Counted from the first letter of the stretch, positions 52,340 to 60,716 are shown. The stretch: 64,000 bases of DNA from Microbacterium sp. USTB-Y (GCF_023703415.1 NZ_JAGMTU010000002.1:248001-312000), one strand, 5' to 3'. Made by a program: numbers and translations. The notes: generated by a model from the sequence alone, not told the origin.

Positions 52340-52813
52340 CTACTCGACAGGGGCACGGAGCACGAGGCGACGCTTGCCCCTATGAAACGGCGCCTGCCGC
52401 CACTCGATTAGGAGCCTTGGCCTGTAGGGCTTCCCGCCTCCGTCAGCAATCGAGTACGAGGTTCCCATGCCGCCGCGGGCGCGCACTACCCCTGTAGCCA
52501 GCGGCACCATGACCGTCCAAGTCTCACCCGGCTCTAGCTCAGCGCGCTTGTCCCATCTGCCCGATCTCCTGACCGATGATCCGATCGCAATCGTCAGATC
52601 ACGCGCCGACGCATCGCCATGGTTGGTAAGCGCAACCTGCCGAAGCGGCACGCCACCGAACAGCTTCGTCGGCTGCGACCAGTCCTCAACGAGCTTCGGC
52701 TGTGGGTGGTATCTGGCCCGCTGACGGAACGCCAGCCAACTGAGCACGAATGACATGACGGACACGACCAACGCGCCGATCGCGACCAACGTCCGCCAAT
52801 CCAGTGAGCCCAT
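52340..52813 (-). CDS. Membrane-anchored beta-sandwich protein (157 aa), antisense to its neighbours
   Basis: The only clear minus-strand gene in the left part of the element. An N-terminal membrane helix (TLVAIGALVVSVMSFVLSWLAF) is followed by an extracellular-type beta domain (VPLRQVALTNHGDASARDLTIAIGS ... ELEPGETWTVMVPLATG). It looks like an independently expressed cargo gene (moron). Function unknown. Confidence 0.6.
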   Translation of the reverse strand: MGSLDWRTLVAIGALVVSVMSFVLSWLAFRQRARYHPQPKLVEDWSQPTKLFGGVPLRQVALTNHGDASARDLTIAIGSSVRRSGRWDKRAELEPGETWTVMVPLATGVVRARGGMGTSYSIADGGGKPYRPRLLIEWRQAPFHRGKRRLVLRAPVE

Positions 52814-53007
52814 TTTGCGATGCTATCGAGCCCATCGGACACACAGCTCTACGTCGCGGGCCGTTCACGATCCCATTTCAACCCGGCACCCCCTGACGCC
52901 AGCCCGGTACGGCATCGCTTCAGCCTGCCTCTACGTAGCGCCCAATCCATGCGTGGGTATGGGAATTCCGCGGAAGAGCCCCCGATTCGACCCTCACTAG
53001 GAGCCTC

Positions 53008-53382
53008 ATGTCCACCGACCCCCTCGCCGACGGCCTCCCCACCTCCTGGTCCGCATCCGTCCGGGCGACCTACGACGCCATCGAGGACGACCTCGGCGAC
53101 GCCATCACGCCCGAACAGGCATCGATCCTGTACGAGGCTTGCGCAATGCTGGCCGAGGCCGAGGCGCTCGACGACCAAGTCACCACCGACGGTCGCATGA
53201 TCTTCGGATACCGCGGTGCCCAGGTTCTCCATCCCGCGATCGACGCCGCCCTCCGGCACCGCCGAGCCGCGGTCGTCGCGCTCGCCACGATCCGCCGTGC
53301 CGCGCCCCCAAAGCGCGACCCGCAGGCGGCATCACGCGCCGCTACAGCCCTCGTCGGCGCCCGCTGGGGCCGCGCCGCATGA
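53008..53382 (+). CDS. Possible phage terminase small-subunit-like protein
   Basis: A 124-residue protein with ATYDAIEDDLGDAITPEQASILYEACAMLAEAEALDDQVTTDGRM and VLHPAIDAALRHRRAAVVALATI. The helical pattern with a late HPAI resembles P27-type small terminase subunits of actinophages, but no large terminase follows, so the call is tentative. AGGAG precedes ATG 53008. It is coupled to the next gene by ATGA. Confidence 0.4.
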   Translation: MSTDPLADGLPTSWSASVRATYDAIEDDLGDAITPEQASILYEACAMLAEAEALDDQVTTDGRMIFGYRGAQVLHPAIDAALRHRRAAVVALATIRRAAPPKRDPQAASRAATALVGARWGRAA

Positions 53383-53810
53383 GGCCCGGCGCCGTCACTC
53401 GCCCCGGAGCCTCCGACGTCGTGCTCCGGCCTCGCCTCGATTACCGTGCCCGGCGAGAAGACTCACCGCTCCCACAGTGGGCACCGACCCCACCACCTGG
53501 TGGCTGGACGTACGAGCAAGCGCGCATCGCCGCGGAGCTCTACGCCCGCGAGGCCCTAGGCGAGGATACGTCGATCCCCGCGACCCTCGACAGGGTCGCC
53601 AGCGCGGCGTACAACGAGCTCCGCGGCGAGGAGTTCCGTCGAGCCGAGGGCGACAGCCCGATCCTCCGCGGTGACCTCGCGGCCCGTCGAGCGGCCTCGC
53701 GTCTCCGCCGCCCGTCCGCGGCGGAGGTCATCGCTGACCTCGCCGAGGACGCGCCTCCATCACTGGGCCGAGTCACTCCCCCAAGCATCGACGACCCCGC
53801 ACCGTTCTAA
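53379..53810 (+). CDS. Hypothetical protein (143 aa)
   Basis: Starts by ATGA overlap with the previous gene. Residues 40-100 look helical (TYEQARIAAELYAREALGEDTSIPATLDRVASAAYNELRG), the ends are Arg/Pro-rich. No family recognised. Confidence 0.55.
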   Translation: MRPGAVTRPGASDVVLRPRLDYRARREDSPLPQWAPTPPPGGWTYEQARIAAELYAREALGEDTSIPATLDRVASAAYNELRGEEFRRAEGDSPILRGDLAARRAASRLRRPSAAEVIADLAEDAPPSLGRVTPPSIDDPAPF

Positions 53811-53819
53811 GGCCGCCAC

Positions 53820-53963
53820 ATGACCACCACCGCCGTCATCCACTCCCAGGGCAACGACGCGCTCATCGAGGCAAAGCAATAGTTCGCCGCCCGCCCCGAG
53901 AACGCTCTCCTCGGCGCGCGAATTCTCGTCATCAACGGTCATCTCGTCGACGACGCGGCGTAG
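53820..53963 (+). pseudogene. Short gene interrupted by an in-frame amber codon
   Basis: ATG 53820 reads MTTTAVIHSQGNDALIEAKQ then TAG (53880-53882), and the same frame continues for 26 sensible codons (FAARPENALLGARILVINGHLVDD...) to a second TAG at 53961-53963. Either a nonsense mutation in a 47-codon gene or a 20-residue peptide followed by chance. Confidence 0.4.
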
Positions 53964-54013
53964 TCACTCCCCGCTTGCCCCAAACCGAGCCCTTCTAGGA
54001 AGACCACCCTGAC

Positions 54014-54169
54014 ATGCAGAACGACCCCGACATGAGCTTGATCCGATACGTCGAGGCCCGTCCCGGCGAGCCCCTGACCATCCCCGCGACTCACGTCCAG
54101 TACGACACGGACGGCTACCAGATTCGTCTCGGCATCGGTCGCCAGGCCCAGGAGACGCCCCGCCCATGA
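54014..54169 (+). CDS. Hypothetical small protein (51 aa)
   Basis: A 51-residue frame, MQNDPDMSLIRYVEARPGE..., that ends by ATGA overlap into the next gene. Short beta-rich protein; no family recognised. A GGAAG lies 11 bases upstream. Confidence 0.5.
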   Translation: MQNDPDMSLIRYVEARPGEPLTIPATHVQYDTDGYQIRLGIGRQAQETPRP

Positions 54170-54492
54170 TCGCCGCAGACCACGCCCTCCGCGTCGCCGC
54201 GACCGAGCATGCCGCCGCGGTCCTCCGCATCGTCGACGCCCTCAAGGTCGGCCGCGCGTATCAATGGGAGCTCCTGCCCGGCGCCCGCCTCGTGACGCCG
54301 CAGGCGACGACCGACCCGACGGGCGAGACCGCCACCTCCGGCACTCGCCTCGCACTCCGCGCGGCGACGGAAGACGCCCTCGTCCGCCTCGAGCTCGCAA
54401 CCGCCGAGCTCAGGACCGCCGCATCCGCGCTCGAGGCCGCGCTCGAGTGCCACCTCGTACCCGCACCGTACCGACAGGAGTCCCTCGAGTGA
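54166..54492 (+). CDS. Hypothetical helical protein (108 aa)
   Basis: A 108-residue protein with an Ala-rich coiled-coil-like C-terminal half (LVRLELATAELRTAASALEAALE). Overlaps both neighbours by 4 bases (ATGA before, GTGA after). Its position, two genes before the tape measure, is where tail-assembly chaperones usually lie, but no slippery site or chaperone similarity is seen. Confidence 0.5.
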   Translation: MIAADHALRVAATEHAAAVLRIVDALKVGRAYQWELLPGARLVTPQATTDPTGETATSGTRLALRAATEDALVRLELATAELRTAASALEAALECHLVPAPYRQESLE

Positions 54493-54788
54493 TTATCACA
54501 GTCCCGGTTGGCGCGAAGCGCCTCCGCCTTCACTACGACCACGATGCCCACCCCGGCAAGGGCGATCCGGACGCCTGGGCCTTCCATGCGCTCCAGGCCG
54601 CCTATGCCGAGCATGGCGTTACCCCGACGGTCGGACAGGGCGTGAACGCCGTGCACAGCGTCGCTGATCGGATCCGCGAGCTCACCGCCGCCAACGAGCG
54701 CGCGGCTATCAAGGCCCCGCGAGGCCTATCCAAGAAGCGCCGCCGCGTCCTTGCCCGCGCCGAACGTCTCGCGTCGATTCGCCTCTAA
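54489..54788 (+). CDS. Hypothetical basic protein (99 aa)
   Basis: GTG 54489 overlaps the previous stop. The protein begins IITVPVGAKRLRLHYDHDAHPGKGD and ends with the basic helix APRGLSKKRRRVLARAERLASIRL. It lies just before a terminator and the tape measure gene. Function unknown. Confidence 0.5.
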   Translation: MIITVPVGAKRLRLHYDHDAHPGKGDPDAWAFHALQAAYAEHGVTPTVGQGVNAVHSVADRIRELTAANERAAIKAPRGLSKKRRRVLARAERLASIRL

Positions 54789-54798
54789 CCCTCAAGAC

Positions 54799-54853
54799 AC
54801 GAACGCCCCCGCTCTCCTGCGCCCGCGCCGCGGTGAGAGACGGGGGCGTTCGT
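54799..54853 (+). terminator. Terminator between small genes and tape measure
   Basis: ACGAACGCCCCCG (54799-54811) and its complement (54841-54853) form a 13-bp stem; the 29-base loop adds a CTCTC/GAGAG extension. It separates the small-gene run from the tape measure gene, which therefore needs its own promoter or antitermination. Confidence 0.75.
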
Positions 54854-54873
54854 CATGTCCACGAAAGGCCCTC

Positions 54874-57800
54874 ATGGCCCAGAACATCGGGTTCGCAACC
54901 CTCAGCATTATCCCCAGCGCGAAGGGCTTCGGAAAGGCCCTCAGCGGGCAAGTCGACGGCCAGATGCTCGCCGCGGGCAAGTCGGGCGGGACCGCGCTCA
55001 TGTCCGGCATGGCGGCCCCGCTCGGCAAGCTCGCCGCGGGCATCGGCGGCGCGATCGTCGGCTACGCCGGACTCAAGGCCGTCATCGGCGGCGGCATCGC
55101 GCGCCAGATGCAGATTGAGAACGCGACCGCCAAGCTCGCGGGCCTCGGCCACAGCACCGACGCCATCTCGGGCATCATGCAGAACGCTCTCGCGAGCGTC
55201 AAGGGAACCGCCTTCGGCCTCGGCGACGCGGCCTCGGTGGCCGCCGCCATGGTCGCCTCGGGTATCCAGCCCGGCGTGGCCCTCACGGGCGTCCTCAAGA
55301 CGGTCGCCGACACCGCGACCATCGCCGGAACCGACTTCCAGAGCATGGGCGCGATCTTCGGGTCCGTCGCCGCTCGAGGGAAGCTCCAGGGCGACGACCT
55401 CCTCCAACTGACGTCGCGCGGCGTGCCGGTCCTGCAGTTCCTCGGGAAGCAACTCGGCAAGACCTCGGCGGAGATCTCCGACATGGTCTCCAAGGGGCAA
55501 ATCGACTTCGAGACCTTCAACGCCGCCATGTCCGCCAACATCGGCGGCGCGGCGCTGGCATCCGGCAACACGACCGCCGGAGCCATCGCCAACATGCGGG
55601 CGGCGTTCTCCCGCCTCGGGGCCACCCTGACCGGCGGCGTCTTCCCCCTCTTCAAGGAGTTCTTCAACGTCGTCACGGCGGTCACGGACTCGATCCAGAC
55701 CCGACTTGAGGCAACGCTCGGCCCGCTGGGCGCGAAGATCCAAGCCGCGATCTCCCCGCCGCTCCAAGCGCTCCGCGAGCAGATCCCAGCCGTACTGGAC
55801 ATCCTCACCTCGGGCGACTTCAACGGGAAGATCCGGGCCGCCCTGAACGTGCAGGAAGACGACACGCTCGTCGTCGTTCTCCTTCGCATCCGCGAGGCCA
55901 TCATCGGCATGGGCCAGGTCATCGGAGACACGCTCGCCCCAATCGGGCAGGGTCTCCGAGACGTCTTCGCGGCCCTGGGCGACAGCGCTTCGACGGCCCT
56001 GCCGCTCCTGTCGCCCGTCGGAGCGCTCCTGTCGATCCTCGGCTCGGCTCTGCCGTCGCTGGGGTCGGCGCTCGGATCCGTCCTCACGGCCATCGCGCCG
56101 AGCCTGCCGTCGCTGGCCGCTTCCATGGCGTCGCTCGTGTCCGCGGCCTCGCAACTCGTCGCGGCGCTCGCCCCGCTGGCCGCCGGAATTCTCACCGCGA
56201 TCGCCCAGGCTGTCGCCACCATCGCCCCGCCGATCATCAACGCCGTCTCGGCAATCCTCGGCTGGATCTCGGCAAACTCGTCTTGGCTCTCGGGCCTGGG
56301 AGTCGTCGCGGGTGTGATCGGCGGCGTCGTCGTCGCGGTCAACCTCTTCAAGGCCGCGCAACTCGCTCTCGCCGCCGCCACCTACGGCGTTGAGGGGGCA
56401 ATGGTGGTCGCCGGAACGAGCGCCAAGCTCTACGGCGTCATCATGGGCGTCGCGACGAAGGCAACCAACATCGCGAAGGCTGCTCAGGCCGCCTTCAATC
56501 TCGTGATGGATGCCAACCCCATCGGGATCATCATCACGGCCATCGCGGCCCTTGTGGCCGGGCTCATCTGGTTCTTCAACGAGACCGAGCTCGGCAAGAA
56601 GGTCTGGGGCGAGTTCACCCGCTTCCTCGGCGAGGCGTGGACGAACATCGTCAACTTCGCCACGGCGGTCTGGAACGGCCTCGCGTCGTTCTTCACCGAC
56701 CTCTGGACGAACATCTCCAACTTCGTCGTCTCCGTGTGGACGGGAATCTCGTCGTTCTTCACCGGCCTCTGGACCGGCATCGTCGACGGATTCACGAACG
56801 CCTGGAATGCGGTCGTCGCCTTCCTGACGCCCATCTTCGAGGTCATCGCCGGGATCATCCGGTTCTACGTCGAGGCGTGGATCAACATCTTCCTCGTCAT
56901 CGCCGCCGTGCTCGTGACCATCTGGAACGGGATCGTCGAGTTCGTCACGCCCATTGTGCAATTCCTCGTCCAGGTCATCACCGACTACATCAACGGACTC
57001 GTCGCTTTTTGGAGCGCCGTGTGGGCCGCCATCGCGCAGTTCTTCACGGATGTCTGGAACGGGATCGTCGCGTTCATCACGCCGATCGTGGCGGCCATCG
57101 CATCCTTCATCGTCGACACGGTCAACAACGTCTCGGCGGCCTGGAATGCCGTGTGGTCGGCGGTCTCGTCCTTCTTCTCCGGAATCTGGAACGGGATCGT
57201 CAGCTTCCTGACGCCGGTCCTCGCCCGGATCGGCTCCTTCGTGATCGACACGGCCCGGAACGTGTCCAACACCTGGAATGGCATTTGGTCCGCTGTCTCG
57301 TCGTTCTTCTCCGGAATCTGGAACGGCATCGTCAGCGCGGTTTCCTCCGGCGTCAACTCCGTCATCAGCACCATCAGCGGCATCTACGGCCAGGTCATGG
57401 GCGTCCTCTCGGGCGTCGGCGAGTGGCTCGTGTCCGCCGGTCGGAACCTGATCGAGGGCTTCTGGAACGGCATCTCCGGCGCGATCGGCTGGCTCAAAGG
57501 CCTCATCGAGGGCGCCTTCAACGGCGTCATCGACTGGGCCAAGGGCGTCCTCGGGATCCACTCCCCGAGCCGCGTCTTCAAGGGCCTCGGCGCGTTCGTC
57601 GGCGAGGGCTTCGCGCAGGGCATCGAGTCGATGACGGGCCGTGTCCAGTCGGCCACCGAAGGCATGGCCTCCGACGCCATCGACGCGGCCAACGGCGCGC
57701 ACCTCGCGCTCAACGCCGACGTCTCCGGCTCCATCCCCGACGGCGGTATCTCGGGCGCAACCGCGCGGCAACTCGCCGAGCTCGGCGCAGGCGGTAACTC

Positions 57801-57903
57801 CGCCTCGCTCGAGTACCACCAGCACGGCGGCCAGGGCCTCACCTCCGAGCAAGAGCTCCGCAAGGCCGCTCGGAAGCTCAAGACCCTCACCGACACCCGC
57901 TAG
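54874..57903 (+). CDS. Phage tail tape measure protein
   Basis: A 1009-residue tape measure protein. The N-terminal part (IGFATLSIIPSAKGFGKAL..., SKGQIDFETFNAAM) matches siphovirus tape measures; the middle is hydrophobic; residues ~590-860 hold repeated W-x2-I-x2-F-x4-W segments (for example VWNGLASFFTDLW, VWTGISSFFTGLW, IWNGIVSFLTPV); the end has the conserved GIHSPSRVF-x-GLG. By the usual ~1.5 angstrom per residue rule it would set a tail near 150 nm. It starts at ATG 54874 (AAAGG upstream). It is intact, unlike the rest of the tail module. Confidence 0.9.
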   Translation: MAQNIGFATLSIIPSAKGFGKALSGQVDGQMLAAGKSGGTALMSGMAAPLGKLAAGIGGAIVGYAGLKAVIGGGIARQMQIENATAKLAGLGHSTDAISGIMQNALASVKGTAFGLGDAASVAAAMVASGIQPGVALTGVLKTVADTATIAGTDFQSMGAIFGSVAARGKLQGDDLLQLTSRGVPVLQFLGKQLGKTSAEISDMVSKGQIDFETFNAAMSANIGGAALASGNTTAGAIANMRAAFSRLGATLTGGVFPLFKEFFNVVTAVTDSIQTRLEATLGPLGAKIQAAISPPLQALREQIPAVLDILTSGDFNGKIRAALNVQEDDTLVVVLLRIREAIIGMGQVIGDTLAPIGQGLRDVFAALGDSASTALPLLSPVGALLSILGSALPSLGSALGSVLTAIAPSLPSLAASMASLVSAASQLVAALAPLAAGILTAIAQAVATIAPPIINAVSAILGWISANSSWLSGLGVVAGVIGGVVVAVNLFKAAQLALAAATYGVEGAMVVAGTSAKLYGVIMGVATKATNIAKAAQAAFNLVMDANPIGIIITAIAALVAGLIWFFNETELGKKVWGEFTRFLGEAWTNIVNFATAVWNGLASFFTDLWTNISNFVVSVWTGISSFFTGLWTGIVDGFTNAWNAVVAFLTPIFEVIAGIIRFYVEAWINIFLVIAAVLVTIWNGIVEFVTPIVQFLVQVITDYINGLVAFWSAVWAAIAQFFTDVWNGIVAFITPIVAAIASFIVDTVNNVSAAWNAVWSAVSSFFSGIWNGIVSFLTPVLARIGSFVIDTARNVSNTWNGIWSAVSSFFSGIWNGIVSAVSSGVNSVISTISGIYGQVMGVLSGVGEWLVSAGRNLIEGFWNGISGAIGWLKGLIEGAFNGVIDWAKGVLGIHSPSRVFKGLGAFVGEGFAQGIESMTGRVQSATEGMASDAIDAANGAHLALNADVSGSIPDGGISGATARQLAELGAGGNSASLEYHQHGGQGLTSEQELRKAARKLKTLTDTR

Positions 57904-57912
57904 GAGACCTCC

Positions 57913-58191
57913 ATGCATCCCACCTTCGCCATCGTCTCGCCGACAGGGGACGTCCTCGAGCTCGGCACGTCTGCCGACTCGACGTCGCCGTTCATCCTGG
58001 ATGGGGCAACGACGGGCATGGGCTTCGTGGCGCGGGAAGTACAGGTCACCCCCTCGACCGGGGACGGGGGGCGATTCCGGGCTAGCCGGGTCGCCCGCCC
58101 CGCGACGCTCGTTGTAGCTGTCTGGGGCGCGACTGCCTCCGCGTCCAGAGCCGGGACGCTGGACGCTAGCATCGTCGAAAGACTGGACTAA
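57913..58191 (+). CDS. Truncated distal-tail (Dit-like) protein N-terminus
   Basis: A 92-residue protein starting MHPTFAIVSPTGDVLEL, then GMGFVAREVQVTPSTGDGGRF and RATLVVAVWG-type strands. This matches the first ~90 residues of siphovirus distal tail proteins, which are normally ~300 residues and encoded right after the tape measure. GGAG precedes ATG 57913. The stop and loss of everything downstream mark the point where the tail module was cut and replaced by cargo. Confidence 0.6.
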   Translation: MHPTFAIVSPTGDVLELGTSADSTSPFILDGATTGMGFVAREVQVTPSTGDGGRFRASRVARPATLVVAVWGATASASRAGTLDASIVERLD

Positions 58192-58216
58192 ACGGAACCG
58201 ACGATTGGGGTCGCCG

Positions 58217-58780
58217 ATGCTCCCTCGCCTTACCAAAACGGGACACCTGCCGCCCGGCCGTCATCCGGCGACTCTTCCGGCTATTCACGAGCAGTTCGTC
58301 GAAGCGTTCCCAACTTCTACGACCAGAGCCGAAATCTGGGACGGCTTCATCGAGTATCTCCGGTCTTGGGATGAAGCAGAACAGAGCGCGGGCGTCGAGG
58401 TACTGCGAGGCATCTGGATCGCCGGGGGCTTCACCACGGATGCTGAAGACCCGAGCGACATCGACGTCTCCCCGATCTACGACAAGGGCATGCTCGATGG
58501 GCTGAACGGCAAGCCCGGCTCTGGCCGTCTCAAGCGTCTGTTCTCGCATCGGGAGAGCATCGCACGTGACTACCGAGTCGAGCCTTTTGCGCTCCCCTGG
58601 GCACCAATTGCATCTACTCTGTTTGCGACGAACCTCCCACCGGCAGAGCGAGATATGCTCGCTGTCCGTGGTGGCTTGGATAGTTGGTGGGGACGGACCC
58701 GACCGCCAGGCGAGCGGGTAGCACCCCAGCCACCCACGACCCTCGCCGAACGAGGCTATCTGGAGGTGATCTTGCGATGA
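58217..58780 (+). CDS. Nucleotidyltransferase-like protein (DUF6932-like)
   Basis: A 187-residue protein: LPPGRHPATLPAIHEQFVEAF at the N-terminus, then VEVLRGIWIAGGFTTDAEDPSDIDVSPIYD. The pattern (x-x-GGFTT...PSDIDV) is like the G-S-F-x-T...P-x-DIDV core of DUF6932, a distant nucleotidyltransferase group with a GG/GS and D-x-D metal site. Such proteins may AMPylate or otherwise modify targets. It is the first of two overlapping genes (ATGA at 58777) inserted at the cut tail module. A defence or toxin role is inference. Confidence 0.6.
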   Translation: MLPRLTKTGHLPPGRHPATLPAIHEQFVEAFPTSTTRAEIWDGFIEYLRSWDEAEQSAGVEVLRGIWIAGGFTTDAEDPSDIDVSPIYDKGMLDGLNGKPGSGRLKRLFSHRESIARDYRVEPFALPWAPIASTLFATNLPPAERDMLAVRGGLDSWWGRTRPPGERVAPQPPTTLAERGYLEVILR

Positions 58781-59697
58781 GAGAAGACATCCGCGAGTAT
58801 CTCCGTCAAGCCTCGACGGGCAACGCCAGGCGGGAGGCACTCTTCGCTGACGTCCCGGAGATTGAGGACGATCTTGGAGAGGCGATCCTGGATGCGCAAA
58901 TCGCCGCCGCCGAGCGCCTTGACCCGTCTCAAGCCGCTTCGTCATTGTTCCTAGTCCGGCTGTCCGGACCCGGCGTGGTCGACGGCTGGATAGAGCAAGG
59001 CATGCAAGATGAGATTCTCGGCCCGCTAACCAAGGAAGTCGAGTACGCGGCGCCAAGCGCCGCCCGCTCAGATGTGCGCCTTGGCCTGGTTGGGGTAAGC
59101 AGCGGTAGCGTGCTCCTGCACTATCGGCCCCTGTCTCCGGCGCTCCCGCCGTCCCCGAAACAACTCCACTACTCCACCCACCCGGCAGATTCCGCTGTGC
59201 TCCGGGTCTTGGAGCTCCATGACTTTCTAGAGCGAGAGACCGACGTGCACACGATCGGCAGTGCGTTCAAGGAGGACCAAGACGTGCTCCGTCAAGCACG
59301 CAAGCTAGTGGAAGCCCTCGAGAAGCACTCCGTCAACCTCACCACCAGATGGTGGGGATCCACGTCGGTCCGCCGCATGTCGAAGATCACACAGCGTGGC
59401 CGAAGGCACGCCCTCCGCATATTCACCGCCCAAGAGCAGGACACACCTCAGCAAGTCCAAGGAATGGTCACTGGACTCGACATCAGTGGCATCGTCACTG
59501 TCGCTGGCGCTTCTGGTAACAAGAAGTACAAGGTCGATGTCGGAAGTGAGCGCATTTCAGATCCGGAGTTCACCCTCGGGCGACGCGTCTTCATGCTTGT
59601 GCGGAAGATCCAGGACGTCGACCAAGTGGGCGTAAGCCAGACCCATGCACGCTTTAGGTTCGTTCGTCACCTCGATCAGACACCCCTAGATTTCTGA
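58777..59697 (+). CDS. Partner protein of nucleotidyltransferase-like gene, unknown family
   Basis: A 306-residue protein with no recognised domain. It starts MREDIREYLRQASTGN, has a conserved-looking VSSGSVLLHYRPL stretch near residue 110, and ends with a small beta-barrel-like part (QVQGMVTGLDISGIVTVAGASGNKKYKVDV...) reminiscent of an OB/SH3 fold. No membrane segments. Tight ATGA coupling with the upstream gene indicates a functional pair; sensor or antitoxin are both possible. Confidence 0.6.
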   Translation: MREDIREYLRQASTGNARREALFADVPEIEDDLGEAILDAQIAAAERLDPSQAASSLFLVRLSGPGVVDGWIEQGMQDEILGPLTKEVEYAAPSAARSDVRLGLVGVSSGSVLLHYRPLSPALPPSPKQLHYSTHPADSAVLRVLELHDFLERETDVHTIGSAFKEDQDVLRQARKLVEALEKHSVNLTTRWWGSTSVRRMSKITQRGRRHALRIFTAQEQDTPQQVQGMVTGLDISGIVTVAGASGNKKYKVDVGSERISDPEFTLGRRVFMLVRKIQDVDQVGVSQTHARFRFVRHLDQTPLDF

Positions 59698-59732
59698 CCG
59701 GCATAGCTGCGTTCGCATGGCGTGCGTCACCA

Positions 59733-59768
59733 GGCCCCCGTACCGTTCCCCCGGCGCGGGGGCCTTTT
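59733..59768 (+). terminator. Rho-independent terminator after the two-gene unit
   Basis: GGCCCCCG (59733-59740) / CGGGGGCC (59757-59764) followed by TTTT, 35 bases after the stop at 59697. It closes the two-gene operon. Confidence 0.85.
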
Positions 59769-59880
59769 GGTCGTTGGCGCTCCGCAAGCTCGACAGGCAG
59801 CGACACACCGGCCTCTGCCTCCGGTAATGCTCTCCAACCCTCGCCGCGCCCCGCACGAATCACCCCTAGACTCCGCGCCC

Positions 59881-60264
59881 ATGCCAGCCTCAGGAGACTT
59901 CCGCCGCGACACCTCAACTGGATCCGTCGCCCGTCATCATGACCGGCGACGCCATCCGAGGAGTCGCACCATGCACGCATGCAAACGCCCGCCACACGCC
60001 GAGTTTCACCGCAACGGGCCACAAGCCGGGACCTCAGAATTAAGCCTCTCAGACGCGCCTAGCGTTTTTTGTATGGCACCGAATCAAGCCACAACGCAGA
60101 GCCTCGCCTCTTTGTTGGCTAACCCCGCCCTCGAGCTTCACGTCCCCTTAGACTCCGCGCCCATGAGTTCAAGCGCCGAGCCCGAATCGCCTCTCCCCTG
60201 CCCCACCTGTGAGAACCACGGGCCGATGGGCCAGCGATGCGGAAACTGCGGTACGTGGATCTAG
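59881..60264 (+). CDS. Short Cys-rich frame, possibly two small leaderless genes
   Basis: ATG 59881 opens a 127-codon frame that ends in a zinc ribbon, LPCPTCENHGPMGQRCGNC. Inside the frame, ATG 60163 gives just the 33-residue ribbon. Both ATGs are preceded by nearly the same 18 bases, (C/T)TAGACTCCGCGCCC, with TAGACT about 7 bases upstream, which fits a -10 box of leaderless transcripts. The region 59.77-60.16 kb otherwise shows no gene. Confidence 0.4.
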   Translation: MPASGDFRRDTSTGSVARHHDRRRHPRSRTMHACKRPPHAEFHRNGPQAGTSELSLSDAPSVFCMAPNQATTQSLASLLANPALELHVPLDSAPMSSSAEPESPLPCPTCENHGPMGQRCGNCGTWI

Positions 60265-60306
60265 GCAGACGGCCAAGCGCAACCGGCGCGACGGCTAGCC
60301 GAGAGG

Positions 60307-60337
60307 GGCCCCGGGATAGAGTTAGTATCCCGGGGCC
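60307..60337. terminator. 12-bp hairpin, likely bidirectional terminator
   Basis: GGCCCCGGGATA (60307-60318) / TATCCCGGGGCC (60326-60337), loop GAGTTAG. It lies between the Cys-rich frame and the minus-strand gene at 60453. Confidence 0.7.
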
Positions 60338-60452
60338 ACCTCCCAGCATCGTAGAGCGGGCGACTTGAAATCGCCGCCCCCACGTTGCCACCAGTCCCTT
60401 GCGCGCGTCACCGCGGTACCCTTTGCCGTAGGGCATGTCCAGGCCGCCCACC

Positions 60453-60716
60453 TTATGCCGCGAGGGCTACCGCGCCAAGCTCAGCCTCGACGAACGCCAC
60501 CAGCGCATCGACCTCGGCGCCGTCGAGCCCGCCAAGCTCGGGGCCAGCAAACGCAAGATCTTCGATCCCCTCGACGCCGCGACCGGCGAGCGCCATCTCA
60601 ACCGCGTGTGCCTTGTCGGCGTCGCTCAACGTCGCGGCCCAGGTCCAAGCGACATCCTCCACGTCGCGCCAGCTGTGCTCCGCCACAAGCGACCAGAAGT
60701 TCTCCATGGTGACCAT
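60453..60716 (-). CDS. Hypothetical acidic protein (87 aa)
   Basis: From ATG 60716 with GAGGACGGG upstream: MVTMENFWSLVAEHSWRDVEDVAWTWAATLSDADKA... An acidic helical protein with several Trp residues. It is the last gene of the element, on the minus strand like rpmE2. No family recognised. Confidence 0.5.
   Translation of the reverse strand: MVTMENFWSLVAEHSWRDVEDVAWTWAATLSDADKAHAVEMALAGRGVEGIEDLAFAGPELGGLDGAEVDALVAFVEAELGAVALAA

Noticed and set aside
53008..53382. Firm call of a terminase small subunit
   Set aside because: Resemblance is only in a short helical pattern and a late HPAI, and no large terminase gene follows. Kept as a tentative label only.
54853..58236. Very long minus-strand open frames (over 1100 codons) opposite the tape measure gene
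   Set aside because: High-GC codon bias of the real gene leaves long antisense frames; the Asp/Glu/Arg-rich composition is typical of such shadows.
60340..60395. tRNA-Ser-like anticodon arm (GGCGA-CTTGAAA-TCGCC)
   Set aside because: The anticodon stem-loop is good, but no matching acceptor stem or T-arm (GGTTCAAATCC-like) is present nearby, so it is at best a fragment.
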